From: Pseudomonas sp. PDM14
Lineage (GTDB): Bacteria; Pseudomonadota; Gammaproteobacteria; Pseudomonadales; Pseudomonadaceae
Direction of reading: 5' to 3'
Length of the DNA stretch: 64,000 nt
NCBI RefSeq assembly: GCF_014851905.1
Contig: NZ_JACVAQ010000001.1
Coordinates: 2,108,001 to 2,172,000 of the forward strand
Shown piece by piece: positions 32,951-44,208 of this stretch. Below the pieces are notes generated by a model, which was given only the letters and a program-made list of their open reading frames with translations, was not told where the DNA came from and did no database searches. A program made the position numbers and the translations under genes. Position 1 is the stretch's first letter. Each line of letters starts with the position of its first letter.

Positions 32951-33508
32951 ATGATGCACAGGTGGCGAGTACAGCGAATGGCGCAGATCGTGCGCGCGGG
33001 TGGGGTCATCGCCTATCCGACCGAGGCCGTCTGGGGCCTGGGCTGCGACCCGTGGGACGAGCTGGCGGTGGACCGCCTGCTGGCGCTCAAGGAGCGGCCG
33101 ATGCACAAGGGCCTGATCCTGGTCGCCGACAACATCCACCAGTTCGACTTCCTCCTCTACGACCTGCCCGAGCGCTGGATCGAGCGCCTGGCCGGCAGCT
33201 GGCCGGGGCCGAACACCTGGCTGGTGCCGCACCAGAACCGGTTGCCGCAGTGGATCGTTGGTGAGCACGACAGCGTCGCCCTGCGTGTCAGCGCGCACCC
33301 GCTGGTGCGTGACCTGTGCGCACTGACCGGGCCGCTGGTGTCGACCTCGGCCAACCGCAGCGGCCGCCCTGCCGCCCGCTCGCGCCTGCGGGTGCAGCAG
33401 TACTTTCCCGCTGAGCTCGACGGCGTGCTCGGCGGCGCCCTCGGTGGGCGCAAGAACCCCAGCCTGATCCGTGACCTGCGCAGCGGCGACGTGATTCGCC
33501 CCTCCTAG
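32951..33508 (+). CDS. tsaC: Threonylcarbamoyl-AMP synthase TsaC (YrdC domain)
   Basis: It makes threonylcarbamoyl-AMP for the t6A37 modification of ANN-decoding tRNAs. The 185-residue protein is a single YrdC domain without the Sua5 extension. It has the substrate-binding region [18 protein letters not shown] and the ending [18 protein letters not shown]. The start is uncertain: ATG 32951 or the adjacent ATG 32954 fit the family best, while ATG 32933 would add six residues. It follows dprA. Confidence 0.93.
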   Translation: MMHRWRVQRMAQIVRAGGVIAYPTEAVWGLGCDPWDELAVDRLLALKERPMHKGLILVADNIHQFDFLLYDLPERWIERLAGSWPGPNTWLVPHQNRLPQWIVGEHDSVALRVSAHPLVRDLCALTGPLVSTSANRSGRPAARSRLRVQQYFPAELDGVLGGALGGRKNPSLIRDLRSGDVIRPS

Positions 33509-33517
33509 AGCGCGTAC

Positions 33518-35921
<2,404 letters not shown>

Positions 35922-36091
35922 CACCCTGGAGTGCTGCTCGCGGCGAGTCGCCAGCCCGAATCGGTTGAGCCCGGCGGCCCGCTTCGCGCCAGCCAGTGTC
36001 TGCGCCCGAGAGGGGCTGCTCGCGGCGGTCTCCATCATTCGCGTACACCGTCCACTGCCGGCGGCATACGAATCAACTCGGAAGGTGATTC

Positions 36092-36910
36092 ATGGATCGC
36101 TATGGCGTATTCGGCAATCCCATCGGCCACAGCAAGTCGCCCCTGATCCACCGCCTGTTCGCCGCACAGACCGGCGAAGCGCTCAGCTACGAGCCGCTGC
36201 TGGCGCCGCTCGACGACTTCGCCGGGTTCGCCCGCGCGTTCTTCGCCGAAGGCCGTGGCGGCAATGTCACCGTGCCGTTCAAGGAAGAAGCCTTTCGCCT
36301 GGCCGACGAACTCAGCGAGCGTGCGCGCCGCGCAGGTGCGGTGAACACCCTGAAGAAGCTCGACGATGGCCGCCTGCTCGGTGACAACACCGACGGCGCG
36401 GGCCTGGTTCGCGACCTCACGATCAACGCCGGCCTCGACCTGAACGACGCGCGCATTCTTCTGCTCGGTGCCGGCGGCGCGGTGCGCGGGGTGCTCGAGC
36501 CGCTGCTGGGGCAATCGCCGCAGGCGCTGGTGATCGCCAACCGCACGGTGGCCAAGGCCGAGCAACTGGCCCACGAGTTCGCCAGCCTCGGTCCGGTGGC
36601 CGCCAGTGGTTTCGACTGGCTCAGCGAGCCGGTCGACTTGATCATCAACGGCACCTCGGCCAGCCTGGCCGGCGAGCTGCCGCCGCTGGACGCCAGCCTG
36701 ATCCGCCCTGGTCACACGGTCTGCTACGACATGATGTACGGCAAGGAGCCGACCGCGTTCAACCGCTGGGCCACCGAGCACGGCGCTGCGCGCTGCATCG
36801 ATGGCCTGGGCATGCTGGTCGAGCAGGCCGCCGAGGCGTTCTTCCTCTGGCGCGGCGTGCGCCCCGACAGCGCGCCGGTGCTGGCCGAACTGCGCCGCCA
36901 ACTGGTCTGA
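36092..36910 (+). CDS. aroE: Shikimate dehydrogenase (NADP+)
   Basis: It reduces 3-dehydroshikimate to shikimate in aromatic amino acid synthesis. The 272-residue protein has the substrate-binding block [17 protein letters not shown] and the catalytic Lys/Asp region [11 protein letters not shown] and [11 protein letters not shown]. The NADP loop is [17 protein letters not shown] lies 7 bp before the ATG. It follows hemF and the VOC gene after 170 bp in which I see nothing else, and the EamA transporter gene follows 5 bp later. Confidence 0.97.
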   Translation: MDRYGVFGNPIGHSKSPLIHRLFAAQTGEALSYEPLLAPLDDFAGFARAFFAEGRGGNVTVPFKEEAFRLADELSERARRAGAVNTLKKLDDGRLLGDNTDGAGLVRDLTINAGLDLNDARILLLGAGGAVRGVLEPLLGQSPQALVIANRTVAKAEQLAHEFASLGPVAASGFDWLSEPVDLIINGTSASLAGELPPLDASLIRPGHTVCYDMMYGKEPTAFNRWATEHGAARCIDGLGMLVEQAAEAFFLWRGVRPDSAPVLAELRRQLV

Positions 36911-36915
36911 TCACG

Positions 36916-37776
36916 ATGCCGTATCTGCTGATCGTCACCGTTCTCTGGGCCTTTTCCTTCAGCCTGATCGGCGAGTACCTGGCGGGTCGCGTCGACAGCG
37001 ATTTCGCCGTGCTCGCGCGGGTCGTCGTGGCGGCCCTGGTGTTTCTGCCGTTCACCCGCTGGCGCGGTTTGCCGCTGCGGTTGCTGGCCGGATTCTGGCT
37101 GGCCGGCGCTCTGCAGTTCGGCATCACCTACCTGTGCCTGTACCGCAGCTTTCAGGTGCTCACGGTGCCCGAGGTGCTGCTGTTCACCGTGCTCACGCCG
37201 ATCTACGTGACCCTGCTCGACGATGCCCTGGTACGTCGCCTCAACCCCTGGGCGCTGGTCGCCGCGCTGGTGGCGGTCGGCGGTGGCGTGATCATTCGCT
37301 TCGAGCCGCTGGAAGGCGAGTACCTGATCGGCTTCCTGCTCCTGCAACTGGCCAACGTCACCTTCGCGGCTGGCCAGGTGCTGTGTCGCCGCCTGCTGCT
37401 GCGCTATCAGCCGGAGCAGCCGCTGCACTGCTTTTTCGGCCACTTCTTCCTCGGCGCCATGCTGCTGGTGGTGCCGTCGTTCCTGCTCTTCGGCGATGCC
37501 GGCAAGCTGCCGCAGACTGCCGTGCAGTGGGGCGTGCTGCTGTGGATGGGGCTGTTCGCCACGGCGCTGGGGATGTTCTGGTGGGTCAAGGGCAGCACGC
37601 GGGTGGATGCCGGCACGCTGGCGGTGATGAACGAGCTGCACGTGCCGGCCGGGCTGGTGGTCAACCTGCTGATCTGGAACCGCGACGCCGACCTGCCGCG
37701 CCTGGCCCTGGGCGGCGCGATCATCCTCGCCTCGCTGTGGCTCAGCCGTCTCGGTCGGCGCCCCGCGCTGGCCTGA
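36916..37776 (+). CDS. EamA/DMT-family transporter
   Basis: The 286-residue inner-membrane protein has ten predicted helices in two five-helix EamA halves, the drug/metabolite transporter fold. It starts 5 bp after aroE, so it is likely translated from the same mRNA. Members export amino acids, metabolites or drugs. Proximity to aroE does not prove a shikimate-related substrate. Confidence 0.9.
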   Translation: MPYLLIVTVLWAFSFSLIGEYLAGRVDSDFAVLARVVVAALVFLPFTRWRGLPLRLLAGFWLAGALQFGITYLCLYRSFQVLTVPEVLLFTVLTPIYVTLLDDALVRRLNPWALVAALVAVGGGVIIRFEPLEGEYLIGFLLLQLANVTFAAGQVLCRRLLLRYQPEQPLHCFFGHFFLGAMLLVVPSFLLFGDAGKLPQTAVQWGVLLWMGLFATALGMFWWVKGSTRVDAGTLAVMNELHVPAGLVVNLLIWNRDADLPRLALGGAIILASLWLSRLGRRPALA

Positions 37777-37905
37777 TCAAGCTGGCCATCAGTATCCAAC
37801 GGGCGACCTGACGACAGGTTTCAAGCGCGCGGCGGCTTTCCGTATACTGCGCCGGCCGGCAAGGACCGCTCTGGCTTCCCATTCCCAGCCCAGTGGAGCG
37901 CCTTA

Positions 37906-38817
37906 GTGAACATTCTCCAGTCCGTCCTGAGCGTCCTGCTCCTTGGCCTAGTGGCCGCCACTGCCAACGCCGCGCCCGCCGCCGGCAAACCGACCCAGGA
38001 ACTGGCCTCCGGCAGCGCCCTGCTGGTCGACCTGAACACCAACCAGGTGCTCTATTCGAGCAATCCCAACCTGATCGTGCCGATCGCCTCGGTGACCAAA
38101 CTGATGACCGCGATGGTCACCCTGGACGCCAAGCTGCCGCTGGACGAAGAGCTGCCGGTGATCATCCGTGACGTGCACGAGATGCGTGGCGTGTATTCGC
38201 GCGTGCGGGTCGGCAGCCAGATCAGCCGCCGCGAAATGCTCCTGCTGACCCTGATGTCCTCGGAGAACCGTGCCGCCTCCGCCCTCGCCCACCATTACCC
38301 GGGTGGCGTGCCGGCCTTCGTCGCGGCGATGAACGCCAAGGCCCGTGCTCTGGGCATGACCTCCACACGCTACGCCGAGCCGACTGGCCTGTCGGAGAAG
38401 AACGTGTCCAACGCCAGCGATCTGGTCAAGCTGCTCAAGGCCAGCCAGCAGTACCCGCTGATCGGCCAGTTCAGCTCCACCCCGGAGAAGACCGTGGCTT
38501 TCCGCAAGCCCAACTACACCCTGGGTTTTCGCAACACCAACCGCCTGGTGCACAAGGCCGACTGGAGCATTCAGCTGACCAAGACCGGCTTCACCAACAA
38601 GGCGGGCCACTGCCTGGTGATGCGCACCGTGATGAACGGTCGGCCGGTGGCCTTCGTGGTGCTGGATGCTTTTGGCAAATACACCCACATGGCCGACGCC
38701 AACCGCCTGAAGAAATGGGTGGAAACCGGCCGCATCACCCCGGTGGCGCCGGCCGCACTGGCCTACAAGCAACAACGTCAGGTGGAACGCGCGCGGACCA
38801 TGCAGGCGTCGCAGTAG
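37906..38817 (+). CDS. pbpG: D-alanyl-D-alanine endopeptidase (PBP7/PbpG)
   Basis: It cleaves D-Ala-meso-DAP cross-links in peptidoglycan. The 303-residue protein has a signal peptide (cleavage near 22-24, ANA/AP) and the three penicillin-binding motifs in order: SVTK (S62-K65), SEN (S119-N121) and KTG (226-228). The start is GTG 37906, with GGAG 9 bp upstream. Length fits PBP7 rather than the longer DacA-type carboxypeptidases. It is followed by a strong terminator. Confidence 0.94.
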   Translation: MNILQSVLSVLLLGLVAATANAAPAAGKPTQELASGSALLVDLNTNQVLYSSNPNLIVPIASVTKLMTAMVTLDAKLPLDEELPVIIRDVHEMRGVYSRVRVGSQISRREMLLLTLMSSENRAASALAHHYPGGVPAFVAAMNAKARALGMTSTRYAEPTGLSEKNVSNASDLVKLLKASQQYPLIGQFSSTPEKTVAFRKPNYTLGFRNTNRLVHKADWSIQLTKTGFTNKAGHCLVMRTVMNGRPVAFVVLDAFGKYTHMADANRLKKWVETGRITPVAPAALAYKQQRQVERARTMQASQ

Positions 38818-38834
38818 GCGTCGGTTCGTCGCAC

Positions 38835-38865
38835 AAAAAAGCCCGGCTCTATGCCGGGCTTTTTT
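38835..38865 (+). terminator. Terminator after pbpG
   Basis: AAAAAAGCCCGGC and GCCGGGCTTTTTT form a stem with loop TCTAT and a good T run, 17 bp after the stop. Confidence 0.92.
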
Positions 38866-38987
38866 GTTTCTGTGAGTCAGCTGGCCGGGATGTGACCGGG
38901 CGCAGCGTTCTGTTGGTCGCGTGCCTCTAGATTCTGCGCCGGCGCCAGGAAGGCGCTCGTGAATCAGCCATTCAAGGAGGAATATTC

Positions 38988-39458
38988 ATGGCCACACCTG
39001 TACGACTCGTACTGCGACCTACCCTGACCGGGCTACTTGCTCTGGCTGTCAGCCTGCATGCGCAGGCATTCATGCCGGATGAAATTCTCGGCTACGACAC
39101 CGACCTGCCGCTGACTGCGCAGACGTCCGTCGACAGCGCCTTTGGGCACGACAATGGCTGGCAGTCCACGTTGCTACCGGTAGGCACGGTATTGGATGTC
39201 GTGTTGTCGGGTTTCATCTGTCTGCATCTCAGCAGCGAGTTGACCTCGGAAGTATTTGCCGGCGCAGAGGAAAAGATCGTCGGAGCCCACGATGATGCTG
39301 CTTTGTACCTGGCAACGGAGGGCCGCTACGAAGGCGTGCACCTGGAGGCTGCAATCGAGCACCTGCGTCGGTTTCGTCAGTTCGATACCTATTCGCGGCA
39401 GGCGCTGAGCGAGCTGCTCCTGCTGGTGTCTTTGCCGCGAGCAGACGGCGGCGTATAA
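38988..39458 (+). CDS. Secreted DUF2388-like protein
   Basis: The 156-residue protein has a signal peptide (about 1-27, ending LHAQAF). Its C-terminal half, KIVGAHDDAALYLATEGRYEGVHLEAAIEHLRRFR, resembles the DUF2388 family of small Pseudomonas periplasmic proteins, in which a similar Ala-Arg-Asp-Asp-Ala and LExALxHLR pattern recurs. The middle part, with TSVDSAFGHDNGW, also fits that family loosely. AAGGAGG lies 9 bp upstream of ATG 38988. Function is unknown. It stands alone between pbpG and the polyamine cluster. Confidence 0.72.
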   Translation: MATPVRLVLRPTLTGLLALAVSLHAQAFMPDEILGYDTDLPLTAQTSVDSAFGHDNGWQSTLLPVGTVLDVVLSGFICLHLSSELTSEVFAGAEEKIVGAHDDAALYLATEGRYEGVHLEAAIEHLRRFRQFDTYSRQALSELLLLVSLPRADGGV

Positions 39459-39491
39459 CGCCGGCCGCCCTACCGGCGTTGGCCTGTTGGC

Positions 39492-40844
39492 CTAAAGGAA
39501 CCAGCGGTACTCCCGCGCACTGACCTCATTCATGAAGTCCAGGTGATCCTGGCGCTTGTTCTCGCAGTAGACGAAGACGAACTCGCTGCCCAGTTTCTCC
39601 TTGATCACCTCGTGCGAGGCCATCGCCGCCACGGCGGTGAGCATGTCCTTGGGGAAGTCGATGCCGCTGCCGCGGTCCTCGTTGAGCGAGGGGATCGGCT
39701 CGCGTGCCTGATCGAGGCCGTACTCCATGCCGCTGAGGATGGCGGCCAGCACCAGATACGGGTTGGCGTCGGCGCCGGCGATACGGTGTTCGATGCGCAG
39801 GTTCTTGCCGTCCGACTCGGGGATGCGGATGCACGCGTCGCGGTCCTCGAAGCCCCAGCTGGCCTTGCTCGCCGAGTTGACCATGGCGCCATAGCGGCGG
39901 AACGCGTTGTGGTTGGCGGAGAAGATCGGCATGCAGTGCGGCAGCAGCTCCAGGCAGCCGGCCACGGCATGGCGCAGCGGGCGCTGCTGGTCGCCGTCGA
40001 GCAGGTTGTTGCCGGCTGCGTCGTACAGGCTGACGTGCACGTGCATGCCGCTGCCCGGCGCCTGCAGGTAGGGCTTGCTCATGAAGCTGGCGCGGTAGCC
40101 GTGCTGCATGGCCACGCCGCGGGTGCTGCGGGTGAACAGCGCGGCCCAGTCGGCGGCCTGCAGGCCATCGTCGCAGTGGGCGAAGTTGATCTCGAACTGG
40201 CCGGGGCCGAGCTCGGCGGTGATCACGTTGGCCGCCACGCCCTGCTCCAGCGCCGCCTCCACGGTTTCGTGGAGCACGTCGGAGAAGCGCGTCAGGCGTT
40301 CGATGTGCATGTTCGGCTGGTCGTCGGCGTCACCGGTCAGCGGGTCGCGGGGGAACTGTGGCAGGCCGTTTGAAAGTGCCCGGTCGAACAGGTAGAACTC
40401 CAGCTCGAAGGCCACCACCGGGCGAATGCCTCGGGCCTGCAGGCGCTTGAGCACGCGGGCCAGCACCTCGCGCGGCTCGAACTCGATGGGCGCCTCGGTG
40501 CCGTCGGAGCTGATCAGCATCTGTCCCATCGGCTGCTTCTCCCAGCGCACTGGCTTGAGCGTGCCGGGGATCAGCCGGCGCGGCGCGTCCGGGTCGCCAT
40601 CGTTGAAACAGTAGTCGCCAATCGGGTGCAGGCCACCCTGGGCGCCGAGCAGCACGCAGTTCTGCGGCACCTTGAGCGGGCCGCCGGCGGCGACCTTCTC
40701 GAGCATCTCCAGCGGGTAGCGCTTGCCGTAGAAATGCCCGGGGATGTCCAGGCAGATCAGCTCGACATAACGCACATCGGGGTTGGCGGCGCGGAAGGCA
40801 CGGACTTCGCTGAGCAGGTCGGGGAATGTCGTTGTTGTGGTCAT
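39492..40844 (-). CDS. puuA: Glutamine synthetase-family gamma-glutamylpolyamine synthetase (PuuA type)
   Basis: PuuA-type enzymes join glutamate to putrescine or other polyamines with ATP, the first step of the gamma-glutamyl pathway. The 450-residue protein has the GS catalytic region PGSGMHVHVSLYD and the ATP-binding EHRIAGADANPYL. It lacks the adenylylation-site region typical of GlnA. I chose ATG 40844 (MTTTTTFPDL); GTG 40859 is an alternative. It follows the PuuR-type regulator by 18 bp on the same strand. The assignment rests on the neighbouring regulator and oxidase; other GS-like ligases are possible. Confidence 0.85.
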   Translation of the reverse strand: MTTTTTFPDLLSEVRAFRAANPDVRYVELICLDIPGHFYGKRYPLEMLEKVAAGGPLKVPQNCVLLGAQGGLHPIGDYCFNDGDPDAPRRLIPGTLKPVRWEKQPMGQMLISSDGTEAPIEFEPREVLARVLKRLQARGIRPVVAFELEFYLFDRALSNGLPQFPRDPLTGDADDQPNMHIERLTRFSDVLHETVEAALEQGVAANVITAELGPGQFEINFAHCDDGLQAADWAALFTRSTRGVAMQHGYRASFMSKPYLQAPGSGMHVHVSLYDAAGNNLLDGDQQRPLRHAVAGCLELLPHCMPIFSANHNAFRRYGAMVNSASKASWGFEDRDACIRIPESDGKNLRIEHRIAGADANPYLVLAAILSGMEYGLDQAREPIPSLNEDRGSGIDFPKDMLTAVAAMASHEVIKEKLGSEFVFVYCENKRQDHLDFMNEVSAREYRWFL

Positions 40845-40862
40845 GGTGGCTATCTGCACGGG

Positions 40863-41423
40863 TCAGGTGAAGACCCAGAGGACTCGCGTCGGTTGGTCGG
40901 AAAGATTGGCGTAGCGAAATTGCGCGTGCGGCGGCAGCTGGAAACTGTCGTTGCGATAGAGGGTCACCGGCTCGGCGTGGTCATCGCCGTACCAGACGGT
41001 CAGCTCGCCTTCGAGGACGAAACCGCCCTGCTCGGAGCTATCGTCCAGATGGCCCTCGCCGCTGGTGGCGCCGGGCTCCAGATGGCTTTCGAGCATGGAG
41101 AAACCGGCCGACATGCTCGGCGAGGCCAACACATCGGTGATGCCGCCGGCGTAGTAGAGCGTGCGGCGCTCGTCCGGGCGGGTCACCCAGCGCACCGCGC
41201 GGGGCTTGTTCAGGCTGTAGAAATAGGTGGTCGGCACGCCCAGCGCTTCGCTGATGGTGGTGAGGTCGGCCACGGTCGGGCGTGACAGGCCGCGTTCGAC
41301 CTGGGAGAGGAAGCCCACCGAACGGCCGATGCGTTCGGCCAGTTCATTGAGGGTGACGTTCTTGTGCTTGCGCAGATCGCGCACCAGGATCGCCAGGCCT
41401 TCGATTTCATCCTGCATGTCCAT
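40863..41423 (-). CDS. puuR: XRE-cupin transcriptional regulator (PuuR type)
   Basis: The 186-residue protein has an N-terminal Xre helix-turn-helix (about 10-65: LNELAERIGRSVGFLSQVERG) and a C-terminal cupin (about 110-185, with GATSGEGHLDDSSEQGGFVLEGEL). This is the architecture of PuuR, the putrescine-responsive repressor of gamma-glutamylputrescine genes. AGGAAA lies 6 bp before ATG 41423. It sits between the oxidase and synthetase genes, so it probably regulates this cluster. Confidence 0.88.
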   Translation of the reverse strand: MDMQDEIEGLAILVRDLRKHKNVTLNELAERIGRSVGFLSQVERGLSRPTVADLTTISEALGVPTTYFYSLNKPRAVRWVTRPDERRTLYYAGGITDVLASPSMSAGFSMLESHLEPGATSGEGHLDDSSEQGGFVLEGELTVWYGDDHAEPVTLYRNDSFQLPPHAQFRYANLSDQPTRVLWVFT

Positions 41424-41519
41424 CGGTATTTCCTGTGTTGCCGTCAGGCTCAGCTGGGTGCTGAGCGGTGTTTGCCTGAGCGTGGCCTTGTGGTGCGCAC
41501 GGCGCACCGTACGGGAAGA

Positions 41520-42806
41520 TCAGAAGCTGTCGCGCAGCCGATACCAGGCCTTGCCCACCGCCTCGATTGGCGCGGCCAGCAGGTCGCCACCGGGGAAGCG
41601 CGGGTTGCTCAGACCCTGGTACAGGCCGAGCAGGCGTTCGTCACCGAGAATGGCATCGCTCACCGCGCGGGCGGCGGCCAGGGTCGGCAGGATGCCGTGG
41701 CCGGAAAAGCCCTGCAGCCAGTACTTCTGCCCGCTGCGCCCGACATCCGGGGTGCGCTGCATCGTGCAGTCGATGTGCCCGCCCCAGCCGTAGTCGATCT
41801 GCACACCGCGCAGCTGTGGGAACACCCGCTCCAGATACGGCCGCGTGGCCGCCGGCACGTCCTTGGGGATGCCGCCCAGGTACGTGCAGCCGCCGCCGAA
41901 CAGCAGGCGGTTGTCCGGGGTTACACGGAAGTAGTCGGGGACGAACTGGTTGTCGATGGCGCAGGTGCCGCGCGGGAATAGCGAGCGCGCCAGTTCCGGG
42001 TCCAGCGGTGCGGTAGCCACCTGGTAGGAGCCGACCGGCAACAGGCGTTTCGCCAGGCTACGGTCGAGGCGATCAATGTAGGCGTTGCAGGCCAGTACCA
42101 GGACGTCGCCCTGTACCTCGCCCTGCTCGGTGCGTGCCACATAGCCGTCGGCCGTCTCGCGGTAGTCGAGTACCCGGCTCTGCTCGAAGATGCGCCCACC
42201 GGCTTTCTCGATGGCATCGGCCAGGCCCTGGGCGAGCTTCAATGGATTGAGGTGGGCGGCACCGCTGTCGTACAGCGCGCCCAGGTAGCGCGGGCTGGCG
42301 ATCCACTCCGACAGCTCGTTCCTGGGGATGAAGCGCAGCTGCCGGTAGCCGTACTTGTCTGTCGCCTCCTCCTGGCTTTCCTGCAGTTGCCGCACACGGC
42401 GTGGCAGTACGGCGGTGTAGAGCGCGCCGGCGCGGTAGTCGATATCGAAGCCATGGCGTTGCGGCAGCTCGCGCATTTCCTCGGCGGCCCAGACCATGCT
42501 GTCCCACAGTTGCCGTGCGCCTTCCAGGCCGAGGGCCTTCTCGAACGGCGGCATGTCGCACGACCAGCCCGGCAGCGCCTGTCCGCCATTACGCCCGGAT
42601 GCGGCCCAGGCCAGGCGGCTGGCCTCCAGCAGCACAACACTCTTGCCGGCTAGCGCCAGACGCAGGGCGGTGTGCAGGCCACTGAAGCCGCCGCCGATGA
42701 TCAGGATCTGCGTCTCGCTGCGACCCTCCAGGCGCGGGCGCAGTGGAAGGCTGCCGTAGGTCGCGGCGTAATAGGTGCCGATGTGCTGTGCAGACTGCTT
42801 GAACAT
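41520..42806 (-). CDS. puuB: FAD-dependent gamma-glutamylputrescine oxidase (PuuB/DadA-like)
   Basis: It is expected to oxidise gamma-glutamylputrescine to the aldehyde. The 428-residue DAO-family flavoprotein has the dinucleotide-binding GGGFSGLHTALRLA at about 38-51. It also has SGRNGGQALPGW, a conserved feature of this subgroup, and C-terminal GYGGH-like and GHGILPTLAAA segments. It is the first gene of the cluster puuB-puuR-puuA, all leftward. The substrate is inferred from the adjacent synthetase and regulator. Confidence 0.87.
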   Translation of the reverse strand: MFKQSAQHIGTYYAATYGSLPLRPRLEGRSETQILIIGGGFSGLHTALRLALAGKSVVLLEASRLAWAASGRNGGQALPGWSCDMPPFEKALGLEGARQLWDSMVWAAEEMRELPQRHGFDIDYRAGALYTAVLPRRVRQLQESQEEATDKYGYRQLRFIPRNELSEWIASPRYLGALYDSGAAHLNPLKLAQGLADAIEKAGGRIFEQSRVLDYRETADGYVARTEQGEVQGDVLVLACNAYIDRLDRSLAKRLLPVGSYQVATAPLDPELARSLFPRGTCAIDNQFVPDYFRVTPDNRLLFGGGCTYLGGIPKDVPAATRPYLERVFPQLRGVQIDYGWGGHIDCTMQRTPDVGRSGQKYWLQGFSGHGILPTLAAARAVSDAILGDERLLGLYQGLSNPRFPGGDLLAAPIEAVGKAWYRLRDSF

Positions 42807-42955
42807 GAAAGGCTCGTGAAATTTCTTGTTAGAAAGTTCATGAAAAAATACACGATAGAATTCACGCGGCCAAGCGCAGGCGTCCGAAATCGGCGCAAAT
42901 GCCCAGCAATCACCGGGTGCGGGTGTTTTCAGGATTCATGGAGTTGCGGCGCGGA
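42807..42955 (-). promoter_or_regulatory. Putative control region of the polyamine cluster
   Basis: This 149-bp gap upstream of puuB is AT-rich at 42818-42862. Minus-strand TTTTTTCATGAACT partly resembles the E. coli PuuR box (AATGAAC core). No clear sigma70 promoter is visible. Assignment as the PuuR-controlled promoter is inference. Confidence 0.35.
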
Positions 42956-43858
42956 TCAGTTCAGCCAGGGTTCCTGCGCCAGGCATTCGCTCAAGTAATC
43001 GACGAAGCAGGCGATTCGCGAGGCCAGCGCCGTGTTGCGGTAGTAGACCGCGTTGATCGGCTGGCGCACCTCCAGGGTCTGGGCCGCGAGCACCTCGACC
43101 AGCGCGCCGCTGGCGCGATCCCCGGCGGTCATGAAGTCCGACAGGCAGACCAGCCCGGCATCGGCCAGGGCCAGCTGGCGCAGCGTTTCGCCGCTGGACG
43201 ACTTGAGCGTCGGCACGATGCTCAGGCTGTCGCCGAGGGCGTGGCGCAGCGGCCACAGGTTGAGGCTGTCCGGCTGGGTGAAGCCGAGCAGGTCGTGGTG
43301 CTCCAGGGCCGTCACCGAGTCGGGCGTGCCGTGCGCGGCGAGGTAGGCCGGGCTGGCCAGCACGCGTATGCGGCTGCTGCCGAGTGGTCGCGCATGCAGG
43401 CTGGAGTCGCGCAGCGGGCCGATGCGGATGGCCAGATCGGTGCGCTGCTCGATCAGGTCGATGATCTGCTCGCTGCTGTGCAGCTCCAGCTCGATGGCCG
43501 GGTAGCGCGCGCGAAAGCCCGCGACCAGGCGCACGATCACATGCAGCATGAATGGCGAGGCGGCGTTGACGCGCAGGCGCCCCGCCGGCCGCTGGCGGCG
43601 CAAGGCCATCTGTTCCTCGGCCTCCTCGACACTGGCGAGAATGCGCCGCGCCTGGGCGAGAAACGCCTCGCCCTCCTCGGTCAGCTCCAGGCGCCGGGTG
43701 GTACGGCGCAGCAGGGTGACGTCGAGCTTCTCCTCCAGCCGGCTGAGCGCCCGGCTGACACCCGATGGCGTCTGCCCCAACTGCTCGGCGGCCGCGGTGA
43801 TGGAGCCGCTGTCGACCACGCAGGTGAGGGCGAGCAGTTCATCGAGGGTGGTTTTCAT
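42956..43858 (-). CDS. LysR-family transcriptional regulator
   Basis: The 300-residue protein has an N-terminal winged helix-turn-helix (about 1-60: LALTCVVDSGSITAAAEQLGQTPSGVSRALSRLEEKL) and a periplasmic-binding-like effector domain (about 90-295). It lies upstream of the polyamine genes on the same strand, separated by 149 bp, and diverges from the chemoreceptor gene. Its target is not evident. LysR regulators often act on the divergent neighbour, which here is the chemoreceptor. Confidence 0.9.
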   Translation of the reverse strand: MKTTLDELLALTCVVDSGSITAAAEQLGQTPSGVSRALSRLEEKLDVTLLRRTTRRLELTEEGEAFLAQARRILASVEEAEEQMALRRQRPAGRLRVNAASPFMLHVIVRLVAGFRARYPAIELELHSSEQIIDLIEQRTDLAIRIGPLRDSSLHARPLGSSRIRVLASPAYLAAHGTPDSVTALEHHDLLGFTQPDSLNLWPLRHALGDSLSIVPTLKSSSGETLRQLALADAGLVCLSDFMTAGDRASGALVEVLAAQTLEVRQPINAVYYRNTALASRIACFVDYLSECLAQEPWLN

Positions 43859-44208
43859 TGTTGATCTTCAAGCAATTGTTTACGGGACAGGATGGGTTTT
43901 CTCGCATGAGTTTGGCGAGGAAAGGCGGTGTCGGCAACGGGCGCCATGACGATGTGGCCCAGTTGAGCGATGACGCTGTGAGGTGCTTGTCCGGCCCTAT
44001 GCCCAGCACCGGCACGACCCGGTCCGCTGTGCTCTGCCACGGGTATTCCGCGCTGCCGGACATATCCTGATAGATCATTTGTTGGCGTCAGTGACTTGTC
44101 AGTGCTGCTCAATTTGTGCTCAAGTTCGCCCCCGCGCTGGCGGAGACTGGCTCAAGAAGAACAAAACACCAGTCACACAATGGTTTTTTCGACTTCTTGA
44201 GGCCTCCC
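43859..44208. promoter_or_regulatory. Divergent intergenic region, LysR regulator / chemoreceptor
   Basis: This 350-bp region has no supported gene. The stretch 44090-44190 is moderately AT-rich and should carry the chemoreceptor promoter. TCAAG occurs at 44119 and 44152, but neither has a GCCGATA-type partner at FliA spacing. I see no strong inverted repeat. Confidence 0.4.

Noticed and set aside
44119..44160. FliA (sigma28) promoter before the chemoreceptor
   Set aside because: TCAAG occurs twice, but no GCCGATA-like -10 lies at the right distance.
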